Shown here: one piece after another, positions 1 through 10,034 of the stretch | How the letters are laid out: the number at the start of each line of letters is the position of its first letter | Numbering within the stretch: the first letter of the stretch is position 1 | Translations under genes and position numbers: made by a program | Notes under the pieces: generated by a model | Database searches by the model: none | What the model saw: only the letters and a program-made list of their open reading frames with translations | What the model was told of the DNA's origin: nothing | From: Candidatus Omnitrophota bacterium | GTDB taxonomy: Bacteria > Omnitrophota > Gorgyraeia > Duberdicusellales > 4484-171 | DNA: 52,270 nucleotides | Direction of reading: 5' to 3' | Assembly (NCBI GenBank): GCA_024231025.1 | Contig: JAAEQW010000221.1 | Coordinates: 1 to 52,270, forward strand

Positions 1-1
1 T

Positions 2-2062
2 AAAAAGTTAACCAAAAAAAAGACTACCAAAAAGAAAGTAACCAAAAAGAAAGTGACTAAAAAGAAAACTACTAAAAAAACTACCTCTAGTAAAAGTAAA
101 TTTCTTGTAATAGTAGAGTCACCCACCAAAGCAAAAACAATCTATAACATACTAGGCGATGAATATGACGTCACATCTTCCATGGGGCATATTGTTGATT
201 TGCCAACAAAACGAATTTCGGTTGATGTTGAAAACGAATTTGAACCGCATTATCGAGTAATCCCCGGTAAAGAAAAAATAATCGCTCTCTTAAAGAAAAA
301 AGCAAAAGGTAAAGAGATTGTTTATCTGGCTACTGATCCTGATCGCGAAGGAGAAGCAATTAGCTGGCACATAAAAGATGTACTATCGGAGGTAGGTAAG
401 CAATTTTTTCGCGTAACTTTTCACGAAATTACCGAATCTGCCCTAAAAGATGCGATTGCTCACCCGGGTGAGCTTGACCTAAAAAAAATTGATGCCCAAA
501 CCGCACGTCGAGTATTAGACAGAATTGTCGGATACTATTTATCACCACTTTTATGGAAAAAGATTGTTCGTGGGCTATCTGCTGGACGAGTGCAATCCAT
601 TGCCTTAAAATTTGTTGTCGATCGAGAAAAAGAAATATCTGAATTTATACCTAGAACTACCTATTCAATCGAGGCAAAACTAAAAGATAAAGACAATATC
701 TTTGCTGCAAAATTAACCAAATATGAGGGTAATAAGAAATTATTTTTTGACAACAAAGAAGAAGCATTAAAATGCGTAGAGGATTTAAAAAAGGAAAGTT
801 TTTCAGTAAGTGGCTTGGCCAAAAAACAAACCAAACGTAAACCATCACCTCCACACACAACATCGCTACTGCAACAGGATGCTTATGGCCGCTTGCGGTT
901 TTCATCTCAAAAAACCATGTATGTCGCGCAGAAGTTATATGAAGGAACTGATATAAAGGGCAAAAGCGTTGGATTGATAACCTATATGCGTACTGATTCG
1001 TTTTATGTGAATCCAAAAGCAAAAACTGAAGCAAAGGAATTCATTGTTGCACGTTTTGGCGAGAATTATTTACCGGAAAAAGAGCACCGTTACAAAGAAA
1101 AAAAAGGAGCTCAACGTGCGCATGAGGCAATTCGCCCCACAAGTATATATCGCGATCCGCCAAATATAAGTAATTTTATATCTGGTGACGAGAATCGCCT
1201 TTACGAAGTGATCTGGTCAAGATTCATTGCCTCGCTCATGAAAGAAGCAATATTTGAAAATTCAAAGATGTTTTTGTCTTCATCTTTAGCTGAATTTACC
1301 GCTGAAGGAAAAAAACTTGTGTTTGAAGGATTTCTAAAGGTATTTGGTAGAAGCGAAGAGGAAACTCCACTTCCTGATCTTAAAAAGGGTGATAAGGTTG
1401 AACTGTTGGATTTTAAAATTATCGAACACACCACCAAACCTCCACCGCACTATAATGACGCATCAATAGTTAAGCTACTAGAGGATAAAGGTATCGGGCG
1501 TCCATCAACGTATGCACCAACAATATCAACTTTAATATTTCGAAATTACGTTAAACGAGAAAAAGGATACTTTTCGCCAACTGATCTAGGAGTCAAGGTT
1601 AGTCAATTACTAACTGAACATTTTCCAAAAATAATTAACGAAGATTTCACTGCGCTTATGGAGGAAAAACTTGATAAGGTAGAAGAAGGTGAAATTGATT
1701 GGAAGAAAATATTAAAAGATTTCTTTCCTTCGTTTAAAGATAGTGTAGAGAAAGCCTCAAATTTAGTTAAAAAAGAAGTGGTTTTTTCTGATAAAAGTTG
1801 CCCAAAATGTAAAGGGTCGTTAGTAATAAAATGGTCGCGTAAAGGAAAATTTTTAAGTTGTGAACATTTCCCAAAATGTCGTTATGCTGAGAGCATCACC
1901 ACTCAAGTGCATTGCCCTGACTGCAAAGAAGGCATGTTGATTCGTCGCAGAAATAAGCGTGGACAATTTTTTTATGGCTGTACTAAATTCCCTGATTGTC
2001 GCTACACATCGCGCAATCTTCCCAGTGAAGGTGAAACTTTAAAAACTAAAGAGGACGAATGA
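2..2062 (+). CDS. topA: DNA topoisomerase I (type IA), 5' end outside window
   Basis: VIVESPTKAKTI Toprim start, YMRTDS active-site motif, two C-terminal CxxC zinc-ribbon repeats (CPKC..CRY, CPDC..CRY). The frame stays open upstream of the track's GTG at 53 to the window edge (KKLTKKKTTKKKVTKKKVTKKK). Confidence 0.96.
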   Translation, partial: KKLTKKKTTKKKVTKKKVTKKKTTKKTTSSKSKFLVIVESPTKAKTIYNILGDEYDVTSSMGHIVDLPTKRISVDVENEFEPHYRVIPGKEKIIALLKKKAKGKEIVYLATDPDREGEAISWHIKDVLSEVGKQFFRVTFHEITESALKDAIAHPGELDLKKIDAQTARRVLDRIVGYYLSPLLWKKIVRGLSAGRVQSIALKFVVDREKEISEFIPRTTYSIEAKLKDKDNIFAAKLTKYEGNKKLFFDNKEEALKCVEDLKKESFSVSGLAKKQTKRKPSPPHTTSLLQQDAYGRLRFSSQKTMYVAQKLYEGTDIKGKSVGLITYMRTDSFYVNPKAKTEAKEFIVARFGENYLPEKEHRYKEKKGAQRAHEAIRPTSIYRDPPNISNFISGDENRLYEVIWSRFIASLMKEAIFENSKMFLSSSLAEFTAEGKKLVFEGFLKVFGRSEEETPLPDLKKGDKVELLDFKIIEHTTKPPPHYNDASIVKLLEDKGIGRPSTYAPTISTLIFRNYVKREKGYFSPTDLGVKVSQLLTEHFPKIINEDFTALMEEKLDKVEEGEIDWKKILKDFFPSFKDSVEKASNLVKKEVVFSDKSCPKCKGSLVIKWSRKGKFLSCEHFPKCRYAESITTQVHCPDCKEGMLIRRRNKRGQFFYGCTKFPDCRYTSRNLPSEGETLKTKEDE

Positions 2063-2940
2063 TCCCATTCACCTACTATACCGATAGGTTTTTAAACTAC
2101 CTCGATATAGAAAGAAACTATTCTCCTTACACAATTATCAATTACAAAATAGATTTAAATGAATTTACTGATTTTTTAAATTCACTTAATGGTATAGATG
2201 TCAAAAGCATTGACTACTTCATATTAAGGAAATTCTTAAGTCGTTTATCTGAAAAAAATCTAAAGAAACGCACTATTTCACGAAAAATATCAACACTTAA
2301 AAGTTTTTTTAAATTCATGATGCGTGAAGGAGAAACCGAAAATAATCCGGCAAGCTCATTAATATACCCACGATTGGATAAACCATTACCAAAATTTTTA
2401 ACCGAAACTGAGGTTATCAATATTCTAAAAATTCCCGATACTTCCGACCTGTTAGGCGCCAGAAATAAGGTAATTTTAGAAATATTATATTCAACCGGTG
2501 TGCGCGTTGGAGAACTCGTCGGTCTTAAACGAGAACACCTTGACTTAATAAGTGGTTTTGCAAAGGTGCGAGGAAAAGGCAGAAAAGAGCGCCTGGTTCC
2601 ACTCGGAGAGCCCGCAATCCAGGCAATAAAAAACTACCTAGACATGCGTAGTGATAAAAATTCTTCTTTGTTGCTAAATAGGCGCTGTGGTGGTTTGACT
2701 GATCGAGGTGTACGCGATATCATTGACCGTTCCATCAGAAAAGCAGCAAGCAATTTAAAGGTATCTCCACATACATTTCGCCATTCTTTCGCTACGCATC
2801 TTCTTAATCGAGGAGCCGACCTGCGAAGCGTTCAAGAGCTATTAGGCCATAGCAGTATCGCAACAACTCAAATTTACACTCATTTAACAATTGATACTTT
2901 AAAAAAAGTATACGAAAAAGCACATCCACGAGCAAAATGA
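2059..2940 (+). CDS. xerC: Tyrosine recombinase XerC/XerD
   Basis: TGVRVGEL, HTFRHSFATHLL, LGHSSIATTQIYTH catalytic motifs; ATGA overlap with topA. Confidence 0.92.
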   Translation: MIPFTYYTDRFLNYLDIERNYSPYTIINYKIDLNEFTDFLNSLNGIDVKSIDYFILRKFLSRLSEKNLKKRTISRKISTLKSFFKFMMREGETENNPASSLIYPRLDKPLPKFLTETEVINILKIPDTSDLLGARNKVILEILYSTGVRVGELVGLKREHLDLISGFAKVRGKGRKERLVPLGEPAIQAIKNYLDMRSDKNSSLLLNRRCGGLTDRGVRDIIDRSIRKAASNLKVSPHTFRHSFATHLLNRGADLRSVQELLGHSSIATTQIYTHLTIDTLKKVYEKAHPRAK

Positions 2941-4208
2941 AACGCGTGTTATATTATATTTATGATGTATTGTTGCTGTTAAGCTTTATTTTGTATCTGC
3001 CTATATACATCTATCGTAGGAAAATTACATTTTTCTCTTTCCGGCAAAAATTTGGTTTTTATCACAAAATCCAAGTGGAAAATTCTATTTGGATACAAGT
3101 TGTAAGCGTTGGTGAGGTAATTCTTATTGCCAAACTCTTGGAAAAACTTAAAAATTCCTTCGATTCGCCAATCGTTATTTCAACAACAACTTTAACCGGG
3201 TACCGGGTAGCAAAAAAAAATTATGCGCATCTAGCCGAAATAATATTTTTTCCATTGGACATATCCGTAATCATCAAAAAATTAATTCGGATAATTAAAC
3301 CAAAAATCTTCATTGCTGTTGAAACAGAAATATGGCCAAATCTTTTCTATCGACTAAAAAGAAAAAATGTACCAATTATTATAATTAACGGAAGGATATC
3401 TGACAAAGCATTCTCTCGCTACTGTCAAATACGATCAATCATTAAGCCTGTCATAAATCAATGCAGTTATATCGGAGTGCAAAATCTAAATTATCAAAAC
3501 AGGTTTATTGCCTTAGGCGCCTCTGAAAGCAAAATCTCAATAACCGGCAATTTAAAATTTGAGGGTATTTCACTCAATCAAGAGCATCTCGCTTCCATTA
3601 AGAAGGCCTATTTGCCAATCCTTAAAAACAACAACTTCCTTGCATTGATTGCCGCCAGCACTCATGACCCCGAAGAAGAGATAATTATAGACATTTACGA
3701 AAAAATGTGTCAAACTCATAAAAATTTATCCCTTTTGATTGCGCCTCGCCACATTGAAAGGATCCCGATTATCGAAAAATTTATATCTTCAAAGGATTTC
3801 AATCCGATTCGAATAAAAAGTGCTACCGGCAATGAGAAAAAGGCAATTTACCTATTGGATACTGTGGGTGAGCTCCTTTATTTTTATGCGCTTTGTGACA
3901 TCTGCTTTGTCGGCGGTAGCCTTTCCGGTAGTGGAGGGCACAATATACTTGAGCCAATGCACCTTTTAAAGCCAACTTGTTTTGGGCCATCAATGGAAAA
4001 TTTTAAAGATATAGAGAGTATTGCTTTAGAAAAAAATGCAGCCCTGAAGATTAGCGATGCAACTCATTTAAAAGATGTACTATCGAAATTAATTGACGAC
4101 CCCCAAATGCGTGATCAATTACGCAAAAACTGCATTCGCGTTCTCGAGGACGAAAAAGTGTCTCTTGAGAAAAACTTTGGCCTTATTAAGAGGTGCATAT
4201 GCGCTTAA
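2937..4208 (+). CDS. waaA: 3-deoxy-D-manno-octulosonic acid (Kdo) transferase
   Basis: WIQVVSVGEV, ETEIWPN, GHNILEPM motifs of Kdo transferases; followed by lpxK. Confidence 0.9.
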   Translation: MKRVLYYIYDVLLLLSFILYLPIYIYRRKITFFSFRQKFGFYHKIQVENSIWIQVVSVGEVILIAKLLEKLKNSFDSPIVISTTTLTGYRVAKKNYAHLAEIIFFPLDISVIIKKLIRIIKPKIFIAVETEIWPNLFYRLKRKNVPIIIINGRISDKAFSRYCQIRSIIKPVINQCSYIGVQNLNYQNRFIALGASESKISITGNLKFEGISLNQEHLASIKKAYLPILKNNNFLALIAASTHDPEEEIIIDIYEKMCQTHKNLSLLIAPRHIERIPIIEKFISSKDFNPIRIKSATGNEKKAIYLLDTVGELLYFYALCDICFVGGSLSGSGGHNILEPMHLLKPTCFGPSMENFKDIESIALEKNAALKISDATHLKDVLSKLIDDPQMRDQLRKNCIRVLEDEKVSLEKNFGLIKRCICA

Positions 4209-5209
4209 GGCAGAAATACATAATTTTTATTGAGAGCGATAAAGATGCTCCATGGAAAATTGCTCTTGATTTTTTTCTGCAATTACTTTCACTAATCTAT
4301 GGATTAATCGTTTCTGTGCGTAATTTTCTTTACGATAAATCAATTCTACCCGCAAAAAAATGCTCAAAACCGGTTATCTGCGTAGGAAATCTATCCTGGG
4401 GTGGAACCGGAAAAACAAGCTTATCGCTTTTTCTTTGGGACGAATTGTCTAAAAAATTCAACACAGCCATTTTACGCCGTGGCTATGGAATCGATGAAGA
4501 AAAAATTTTAAAAGAGAAAAACCAAAATACTTTTTCTGGCAAAAATCGAGCAAAACTAGCGATGTCTCTTGCCGAAAAATTCGACTTATTTATACTAGAT
4601 GACGGATTTGGGCACCGACAGTTGAGGCGTGATCTTGATATTGTAATAATGGGAGCAAGGGAGTTTGAGTGCAAATATCGTTTAATTCCAGCATCATATT
4701 TCCGTGAAAGGCTTGACTCATTAAAAAGAGCTGATATTGTTATATTAAGCTATAAAAGTGAATTAATATCTCCTCATAACACAAAAGAAAAGTTGCAGAA
4801 AAGGTTTCCTCATTTAAAAATATTTTTTGCAGATTACAAAGTTGTTGGAATTATCGATTTAAAAAATCAAATGGTAGATAAGAAAATTTTAGATAACAGA
4901 AAAGTAGCCGCGCTCACGGCAATTGGTTACCCAAAAGGTTTTTTTAACAAACTTAATGAGACTGGCATTAAGGTTGCAAAAAAAATAACTTATCCTGATC
5001 ATTATCAATTTTCTAAAAATGAGTTTCTTACCCTGCAGGATAAATTAATCAAGGAAGGGATCAGTAATTTGATTATTAGCGCTAAGGATCGCTATCATTT
5101 TCCCGAAAATGAAATTAAACTAAATATTTTTATTTTACAGGTTGAGCTGGCCCTTGATAATGCAGCAACATTTATTGAAAGTGTAAATAAATATGTACAA
5201 AATAGCTAA
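4193..5209 (+). CDS. lpxK: Tetraacyldisaccharide 4'-kinase
   Basis: VGNLSWGGTGKT P-loop and LDDGFGHRQLRRDLDIV motif. Confidence 0.92.
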   Translation: MHMRLRQKYIIFIESDKDAPWKIALDFFLQLLSLIYGLIVSVRNFLYDKSILPAKKCSKPVICVGNLSWGGTGKTSLSLFLWDELSKKFNTAILRRGYGIDEEKILKEKNQNTFSGKNRAKLAMSLAEKFDLFILDDGFGHRQLRRDLDIVIMGAREFECKYRLIPASYFRERLDSLKRADIVILSYKSELISPHNTKEKLQKRFPHLKIFFADYKVVGIIDLKNQMVDKKILDNRKVAALTAIGYPKGFFNKLNETGIKVAKKITYPDHYQFSKNEFLTLQDKLIKEGISNLIISAKDRYHFPENEIKLNIFILQVELALDNAATFIESVNKYVQNS

Positions 5210-6995
5210 GAAAATACGCCAAATGCTGATGAAAATGCCACTGGTACCTGCGTTACTATTGGGTAGGGTAATTGGCTTTATACTGTACCTCAATCCAAAA
5301 CGCCGTCGTCTTGCTTTTAAAAACATCAAGTCTGCTTTTCCCGAAAAATCAAATGGTGAGCTTTATTGCATAATAAGAAAAAGCTTCGACAATCTGGGCT
5401 TAAGCATTATTGAGGGGCTGATTGCACCGCGTATTTTCAAATATGTTCAAATGCGCGGATTAGAAAATGTAGCTCAAGGAGGAGTAGTTGTTGGTCTTCA
5501 TGAAGGAAGTTGGGAACTCTATAACTCGTCGATTGCGCAAAACGCCGACTATGCTGTTCTAGCAAAAAAGCAGAAGAAAAAAAACATAAATACTTTTATA
5601 AATGAACTTCGCGTCCAATATCGCGTAAATATATGTTTTTCCTTAAAGGAATTAATGAAATACATACGAAACAACTATCTAATCGGTATGACAATGGATC
5701 ACGGAGCAGAGGACAATGCTCATCTTATTGAATTTTTTTCGCACATAATTCCCACTCCTCGTGGAGCAGTGTATCTTGCTAAAAAATTTAATAAAAAAAT
5801 ATTTCCGTGTTTCGGGTACCGTACCGGAATTCTAAGTCATGTTGTAGAAATTAAGACACCCATTGAAACTGCCCAGAAAAGCGAAAAAGAATTGCTTTGC
5901 ATTCTTAATAAGAGTTACGAAAATGATCTAAGAAAACATCCAGCCGAATACCTATGGCACTACAAACGGTTTAAACGAAAAAAAGATCTAAATATCATTG
6001 TCTTAAGCGACGGAAAGCCCGGACACCTTAAACAATCTCTCTCACTTTTAGAATTATTTTCTCAGGAAGATTATATACTACGCGCAAAAACCATTGACAT
6101 TCAATATAGAAACAAGCAATCTCGATTCATTGCTGATTTAGTTGCAATTCTTACCAGAAAAAACTCAATCGCTGGAATAAAATATTTAAAGTTGTTGCTA
6201 ACTCCTGAGTCCATTAGTAAACTCAGCGTATCGTTTGCCGATATCGTTATAAGTACCGGAAGTCTGGTTGCTTCAGTAAATAGAATATTTGCATCATCAG
6301 TAGGTGCGAAATCGGTAACAATCCTGCGTCCCAATATACCTGTGAAAAAATTTGATTTAAGCATAATCCCTGAACATGACCGTGTGCAGTCAGATAGCAT
6401 AACAACAATTAAGGGCGCGCTTTGTTGCCCGGAAAATATAGAAAAGAAAATGAAAGAATGCAGAGAGTTTTTTAATCTAAGTGACAGTAAAAAAATATCG
6501 TTCATATTGGGAGGTGTTTTAAGCGACAAAAAAGAGTTTCTAAAGAATTTAAAATCGTTTGTTCCAAAATTAAAGGAGTTTTCCAAAACGCACGACTATA
6601 AAATTCTTGTTTCAACTTCAAGGCGCACCCCAAAAGAGGCTGATAAGTATTTAAAAATGGAGTTAGAAAATTTCGAAAATACCGAAGCGATAGTTTATCC
6701 AAATCACAAAAACTACAATTTTGTTTTTGATGGTTTCATTTCTATTTCTGATGTTGCCTTTATCAGTAGCGAGAGCATCTCTATGGTATCTGAAACTCTT
6801 GCCTTAAATAAACCGTGCGTTGGTATTGTGTTTGAAAAACAAGAAGGAAAGCATAAGGTATTTCTAAAACTTCTAAAAAATGCAATAACACTATTGAAGC
6901 CTCCTTATAGAATAGATGAAATTAAACCCAAAGCATCATCAATATTTGAGGATAATCGCAAAACCGTAAAGGCAGCGATAAAAACACTTTTTTAA
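5193..6995 (+). CDS. Fusion: LpxL/HtrB-like lipid A acyltransferase (N-term) + ELM1-family domain (C-term)
   Basis: N-term HEGSWE (HX4E) acyltransferase motif; C-term NIIVLSDGKPGHLKQSLSL ELM1-type start; one continuous 600-aa frame. Confidence 0.82.
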   Translation: MYKIAKKIRQMLMKMPLVPALLLGRVIGFILYLNPKRRRLAFKNIKSAFPEKSNGELYCIIRKSFDNLGLSIIEGLIAPRIFKYVQMRGLENVAQGGVVVGLHEGSWELYNSSIAQNADYAVLAKKQKKKNINTFINELRVQYRVNICFSLKELMKYIRNNYLIGMTMDHGAEDNAHLIEFFSHIIPTPRGAVYLAKKFNKKIFPCFGYRTGILSHVVEIKTPIETAQKSEKELLCILNKSYENDLRKHPAEYLWHYKRFKRKKDLNIIVLSDGKPGHLKQSLSLLELFSQEDYILRAKTIDIQYRNKQSRFIADLVAILTRKNSIAGIKYLKLLLTPESISKLSVSFADIVISTGSLVASVNRIFASSVGAKSVTILRPNIPVKKFDLSIIPEHDRVQSDSITTIKGALCCPENIEKKMKECREFFNLSDSKKISFILGGVLSDKKEFLKNLKSFVPKLKEFSKTHDYKILVSTSRRTPKEADKYLKMELENFENTEAIVYPNHKNYNFVFDGFISISDVAFISSESISMVSETLALNKPCVGIVFEKQEGKHKVFLKLLKNAITLLKPPYRIDEIKPKASSIFEDNRKTVKAAIKTLF

Positions 6996-6998
6996 ACA

Positions 6999-9059
6999 AT
7001 GAAAGTAATTCAAGCATTACCGCGGATGAATGTTGGTGGAGTTGAAAGGGGAGTAGTCGACCTTGCTAAATATTTAAAAAATAAAGATACTCAGAATATT
7101 GTAATTAGCGGGGGAGGTAGATTAGTTGGTGAATTGCGCAATGAAAAAACAATCCATCACACTATGCCAATATATAGCAAGTCGCCATTATCTCTCTTGT
7201 TAATTCCTAGAGTCAAAAAGATACTTTACGACAATCGCGCCGATATCATTCATGCCCGCTCTAGGGTTCCTGCGTGGATAAGCTTTTTTGCTTCACGAGG
7301 AACAGAAACTGACTTCATAACAACCGCGCATGGAGTTTATTCAACCAAATTTTCTAGCAGAATAATGGGTTGGGGGAAATTCGTAATATGCCCATCAAAA
7401 ACTGTTGCTCGCCATATGCGAGAAAACTTTGGCGTACCCGAAGAAAAAATTGTCATTATAAACCGATGGGTTGATTTAGATAAATTCCGCTTTACCGATT
7501 ACACCGCACGTAAAAATAATAACGTTATTGTAAGCATCGGACGAATATCGCCGGCTAAGGGTTATCAGTACCTTATTGAAGGTTTTAAGAAATTGGTAAG
7601 ATTTAACCCATATCTTACTTTAAAGATTATTGGACCTGCTGATAAATCAAAAACCAAGTACTTTAGCCAGCTGCAAACTCTGGTTAATCGTTTTTCTTTA
7701 AATTACAACGTTAAATTTGTTGGACATAAATCAGATATTGAAAATGCTTTGGTTGAGGCGCGCCTTTTAGTTGCACCGTCAATTAAAGATGAGTCTTTCG
7801 GCAGAGTAGTAGTTGAGGCATTTGCCTGTGGAGTCCCAGTAGTTGCAACAAAAATCGGAGGATTTAACGAGATTGTTGAAGACGGCGTAAATGGATATTT
7901 GGTTAAACCGAAATCTGCCAATGCAATATCAGATGCAATTCTAAAAGTATTAAACGATTCAGAAAAAACTTCTGCCATGACCATCAATGCTCGCAAAAAG
8001 GTAGAGGAGCTCTATACATTAGATAAATGCGCACTTGAAATTAATAATGTTTATCAAAAAACAAAAAGCACTAAGCGCATTGCAGTTCTTAAAATATCTG
8101 CGTTAGGGGATATAATTTTAATAATACCGACTTTAAAAATGTTGCGAGAAAGTTTTCCCGACGCCGACATAAGCTTAATCACTCTAAAAAAATATTCAAC
8201 CCTTTTTAATGATTGCCCTTATGTTGACAAGGTTATCGGAGTAAGCAGTGAATATAAAAAAATGCCGAACATTCGTCAAATCGCACGAAAACTTCGCTGT
8301 CAGGGGCTCGACTACATTATTGATTTACAAAATAATCGCGCAACCCACTTAATCAGCTTTTTAAGCTTTCCGCGTCAATCATTTGGTTTTTCTAGAAAAT
8401 TAGGGTTCTTGTTAACCAAGCGGGGACGATTTCCAAAAAAAGGCACAATTGGACCACTGGAGTCACAAGAAAGAATCACTTCGTTTCTTGGTTTAAAATT
8501 TAAACAAAAAGAGTTGAAGTTTTGGCAACGGGCCCCTCATAATATATCAAACTTATCTCTAGGCGATAAGCCATTGATTGGCATAAACGTATCTGCTTCG
8601 CTGCGATGGTCCACAAAAAATTGGCCAAAGGAAAGCATTGCAAAACTGATTGAAACCATTCAAAAAGCGCTATTAAGTCATCGGGTGGTTCTTTTAGGAG
8701 ATAAATCAACTGTTTCCTTAGCCAAAGAAATAGAGAGCCTTTGTAAAGGCAAACCAATTAACCTTTGCGGAAAAACAACACTCCCTGACCTCATTGAGGT
8801 GCTCAAAAAGTTGGATGTTTTTCTGACACCTGATACCGCGACTCTTCATCTCGCGCAAAGTTTAGGTATCGACACGATTGCGTTATTTGGCCCAACAAAC
8901 CCTAAAGCGCATACTATAAAAGATAAAAATCTGCACGTAATCTGCAAAAATCTACCATGTTCATTTTGTTATGCGCCTAAGTGCAAAACTTATGATTGCA
9001 TGCAGCAAATAACAGTGTCCGAAGTTTTTACAAAAATAAAAGAATTAATTCGAAAGTAG
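6999..9059 (+). CDS. Fusion: GT4 glycosyltransferase + GT9 heptosyltransferase-like domain
   Basis: N-term MNVGGVERGVVDLAKYL and KDESFGRVVVEAFACGVPVVAT (GT4); C-term KRIAVLKISALGDIILIIPTLKML and FLTPDTATLHLAQSLG..ALFGPT (GT9). Confidence 0.87.
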   Translation: MKVIQALPRMNVGGVERGVVDLAKYLKNKDTQNIVISGGGRLVGELRNEKTIHHTMPIYSKSPLSLLLIPRVKKILYDNRADIIHARSRVPAWISFFASRGTETDFITTAHGVYSTKFSSRIMGWGKFVICPSKTVARHMRENFGVPEEKIVIINRWVDLDKFRFTDYTARKNNNVIVSIGRISPAKGYQYLIEGFKKLVRFNPYLTLKIIGPADKSKTKYFSQLQTLVNRFSLNYNVKFVGHKSDIENALVEARLLVAPSIKDESFGRVVVEAFACGVPVVATKIGGFNEIVEDGVNGYLVKPKSANAISDAILKVLNDSEKTSAMTINARKKVEELYTLDKCALEINNVYQKTKSTKRIAVLKISALGDIILIIPTLKMLRESFPDADISLITLKKYSTLFNDCPYVDKVIGVSSEYKKMPNIRQIARKLRCQGLDYIIDLQNNRATHLISFLSFPRQSFGFSRKLGFLLTKRGRFPKKGTIGPLESQERITSFLGLKFKQKELKFWQRAPHNISNLSLGDKPLIGINVSASLRWSTKNWPKESIAKLIETIQKALLSHRVVLLGDKSTVSLAKEIESLCKGKPINLCGKTTLPDLIEVLKKLDVFLTPDTATLHLAQSLGIDTIALFGPTNPKAHTIKDKNLHVICKNLPCSFCYAPKCKTYDCMQQITVSEVFTKIKELIRK

Positions 9060-10034
9060 TTTTAGTGCCGCGTTAAACGCATCAATTGGAGTAATTGCGT
9101 CCATACAAATGAAGTTTTTTGCGCACTTTTTTTCGTAACACGGTGTATGGCAAAGCTCATTTTTGGATAAAATTATACCACAAGCCTCACTTCGAACTGA
9201 AGTTAAGCGCGGCGCTGTGGGGCCATAAAGACCAAGATATTTTGCTCCAACCGCACCCGCCAAATGAAGAGGACCAGAATCTCCAGAAATAACAAGATCA
9301 CACCTTTCATAAAGGGCTGCGAGCTGCAGAATGCTCGTTTGTTCGGTTAAATTTGTCACACAACTCATCTCTGGAAAACTGACCTTGTTTTTTGAGGTAA
9401 GAATAAAGTCAACATTCTTAAAACGTTCTTTAATTAGCTCGATCATATTTATAAAGTTCTCGAGTTTCCAATTTTTTGGAACCCAATTAGTAAGTAAGTT
9501 TACTGCGACTAATCGCCTATCAGAAGATGCTACATCAGTAACAATTTCATTTGCCCATTCTTTTTCTTTTTTTGACACATAAACGATGCAATTATTATTA
9601 CAAATGCTAATATTAATCGCCTTTAAAATATCTAAATAGTAGTCTTGTTTATGAACCGAATCCTTGTCAACCGAAGGCCATGCAGAAGTAAGCAGCCATG
9701 ACCTTTTTTTATAGCCATAACCAACGCGTTGTTTTATGCCTGCCAGATAACAAAGAATTGTTCTAGTAAGAGAACGATGCAAAAGTATCGCTAAATCGTA
9801 CCCCTTAATTTTATTCACAAAAATAGCTTTTTTAATTAGACTGCGGTCTTCGACGCGCTCGTTGAACTCAATAATATTGTCGACATATGGATTATGAGCA
9901 ACAACGTCTCTACAACGCGACGTAATGCAACAGGTTAACTGGCAATCTTTAAAGTGGCTTTTAAGTGTTTTGAATATGGGCGTAGTTAAAATTACATCGC
10001 CAAGCCAGTTGGGCTCAAATACCAGTATTTTCAT
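9045..10034 (-). CDS. GT9 family heptosyltransferase
   Basis: EPNWLGDVILTTPIFKTLK, SGDSGPLHLAGAVG, LYGPT; C-terminal Cys motif. Confidence 0.88.
   Translation of the reverse strand: MKILVFEPNWLGDVILTTPIFKTLKSHFKDCQLTCCITSRCRDVVAHNPYVDNIIEFNERVEDRSLIKKAIFVNKIKGYDLAILLHRSLTRTILCYLAGIKQRVGYGYKKRSWLLTSAWPSVDKDSVHKQDYYLDILKAINISICNNNCIVYVSKKEKEWANEIVTDVASSDRRLVAVNLLTNWVPKNWKLENFINMIELIKERFKNVDFILTSKNKVSFPEMSCVTNLTEQTSILQLAALYERCDLVISGDSGPLHLAGAVGAKYLGLYGPTAPRLTSVRSEACGIILSKNELCHTPCYEKKCAKNFICMDAITPIDAFNAALKLLSN

Noticed and set aside
657-1034. Minus-strand ORF of 125 aa within topA
   Set aside because: Shadow of a clearly coding plus-strand frame; no recognizable motif
6101-6586. Minus-strand ORF of 161 aa inside the LpxL-ELM1 gene
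   Set aside because: Antisense to a conserved domain; composition looks like a codon shadow
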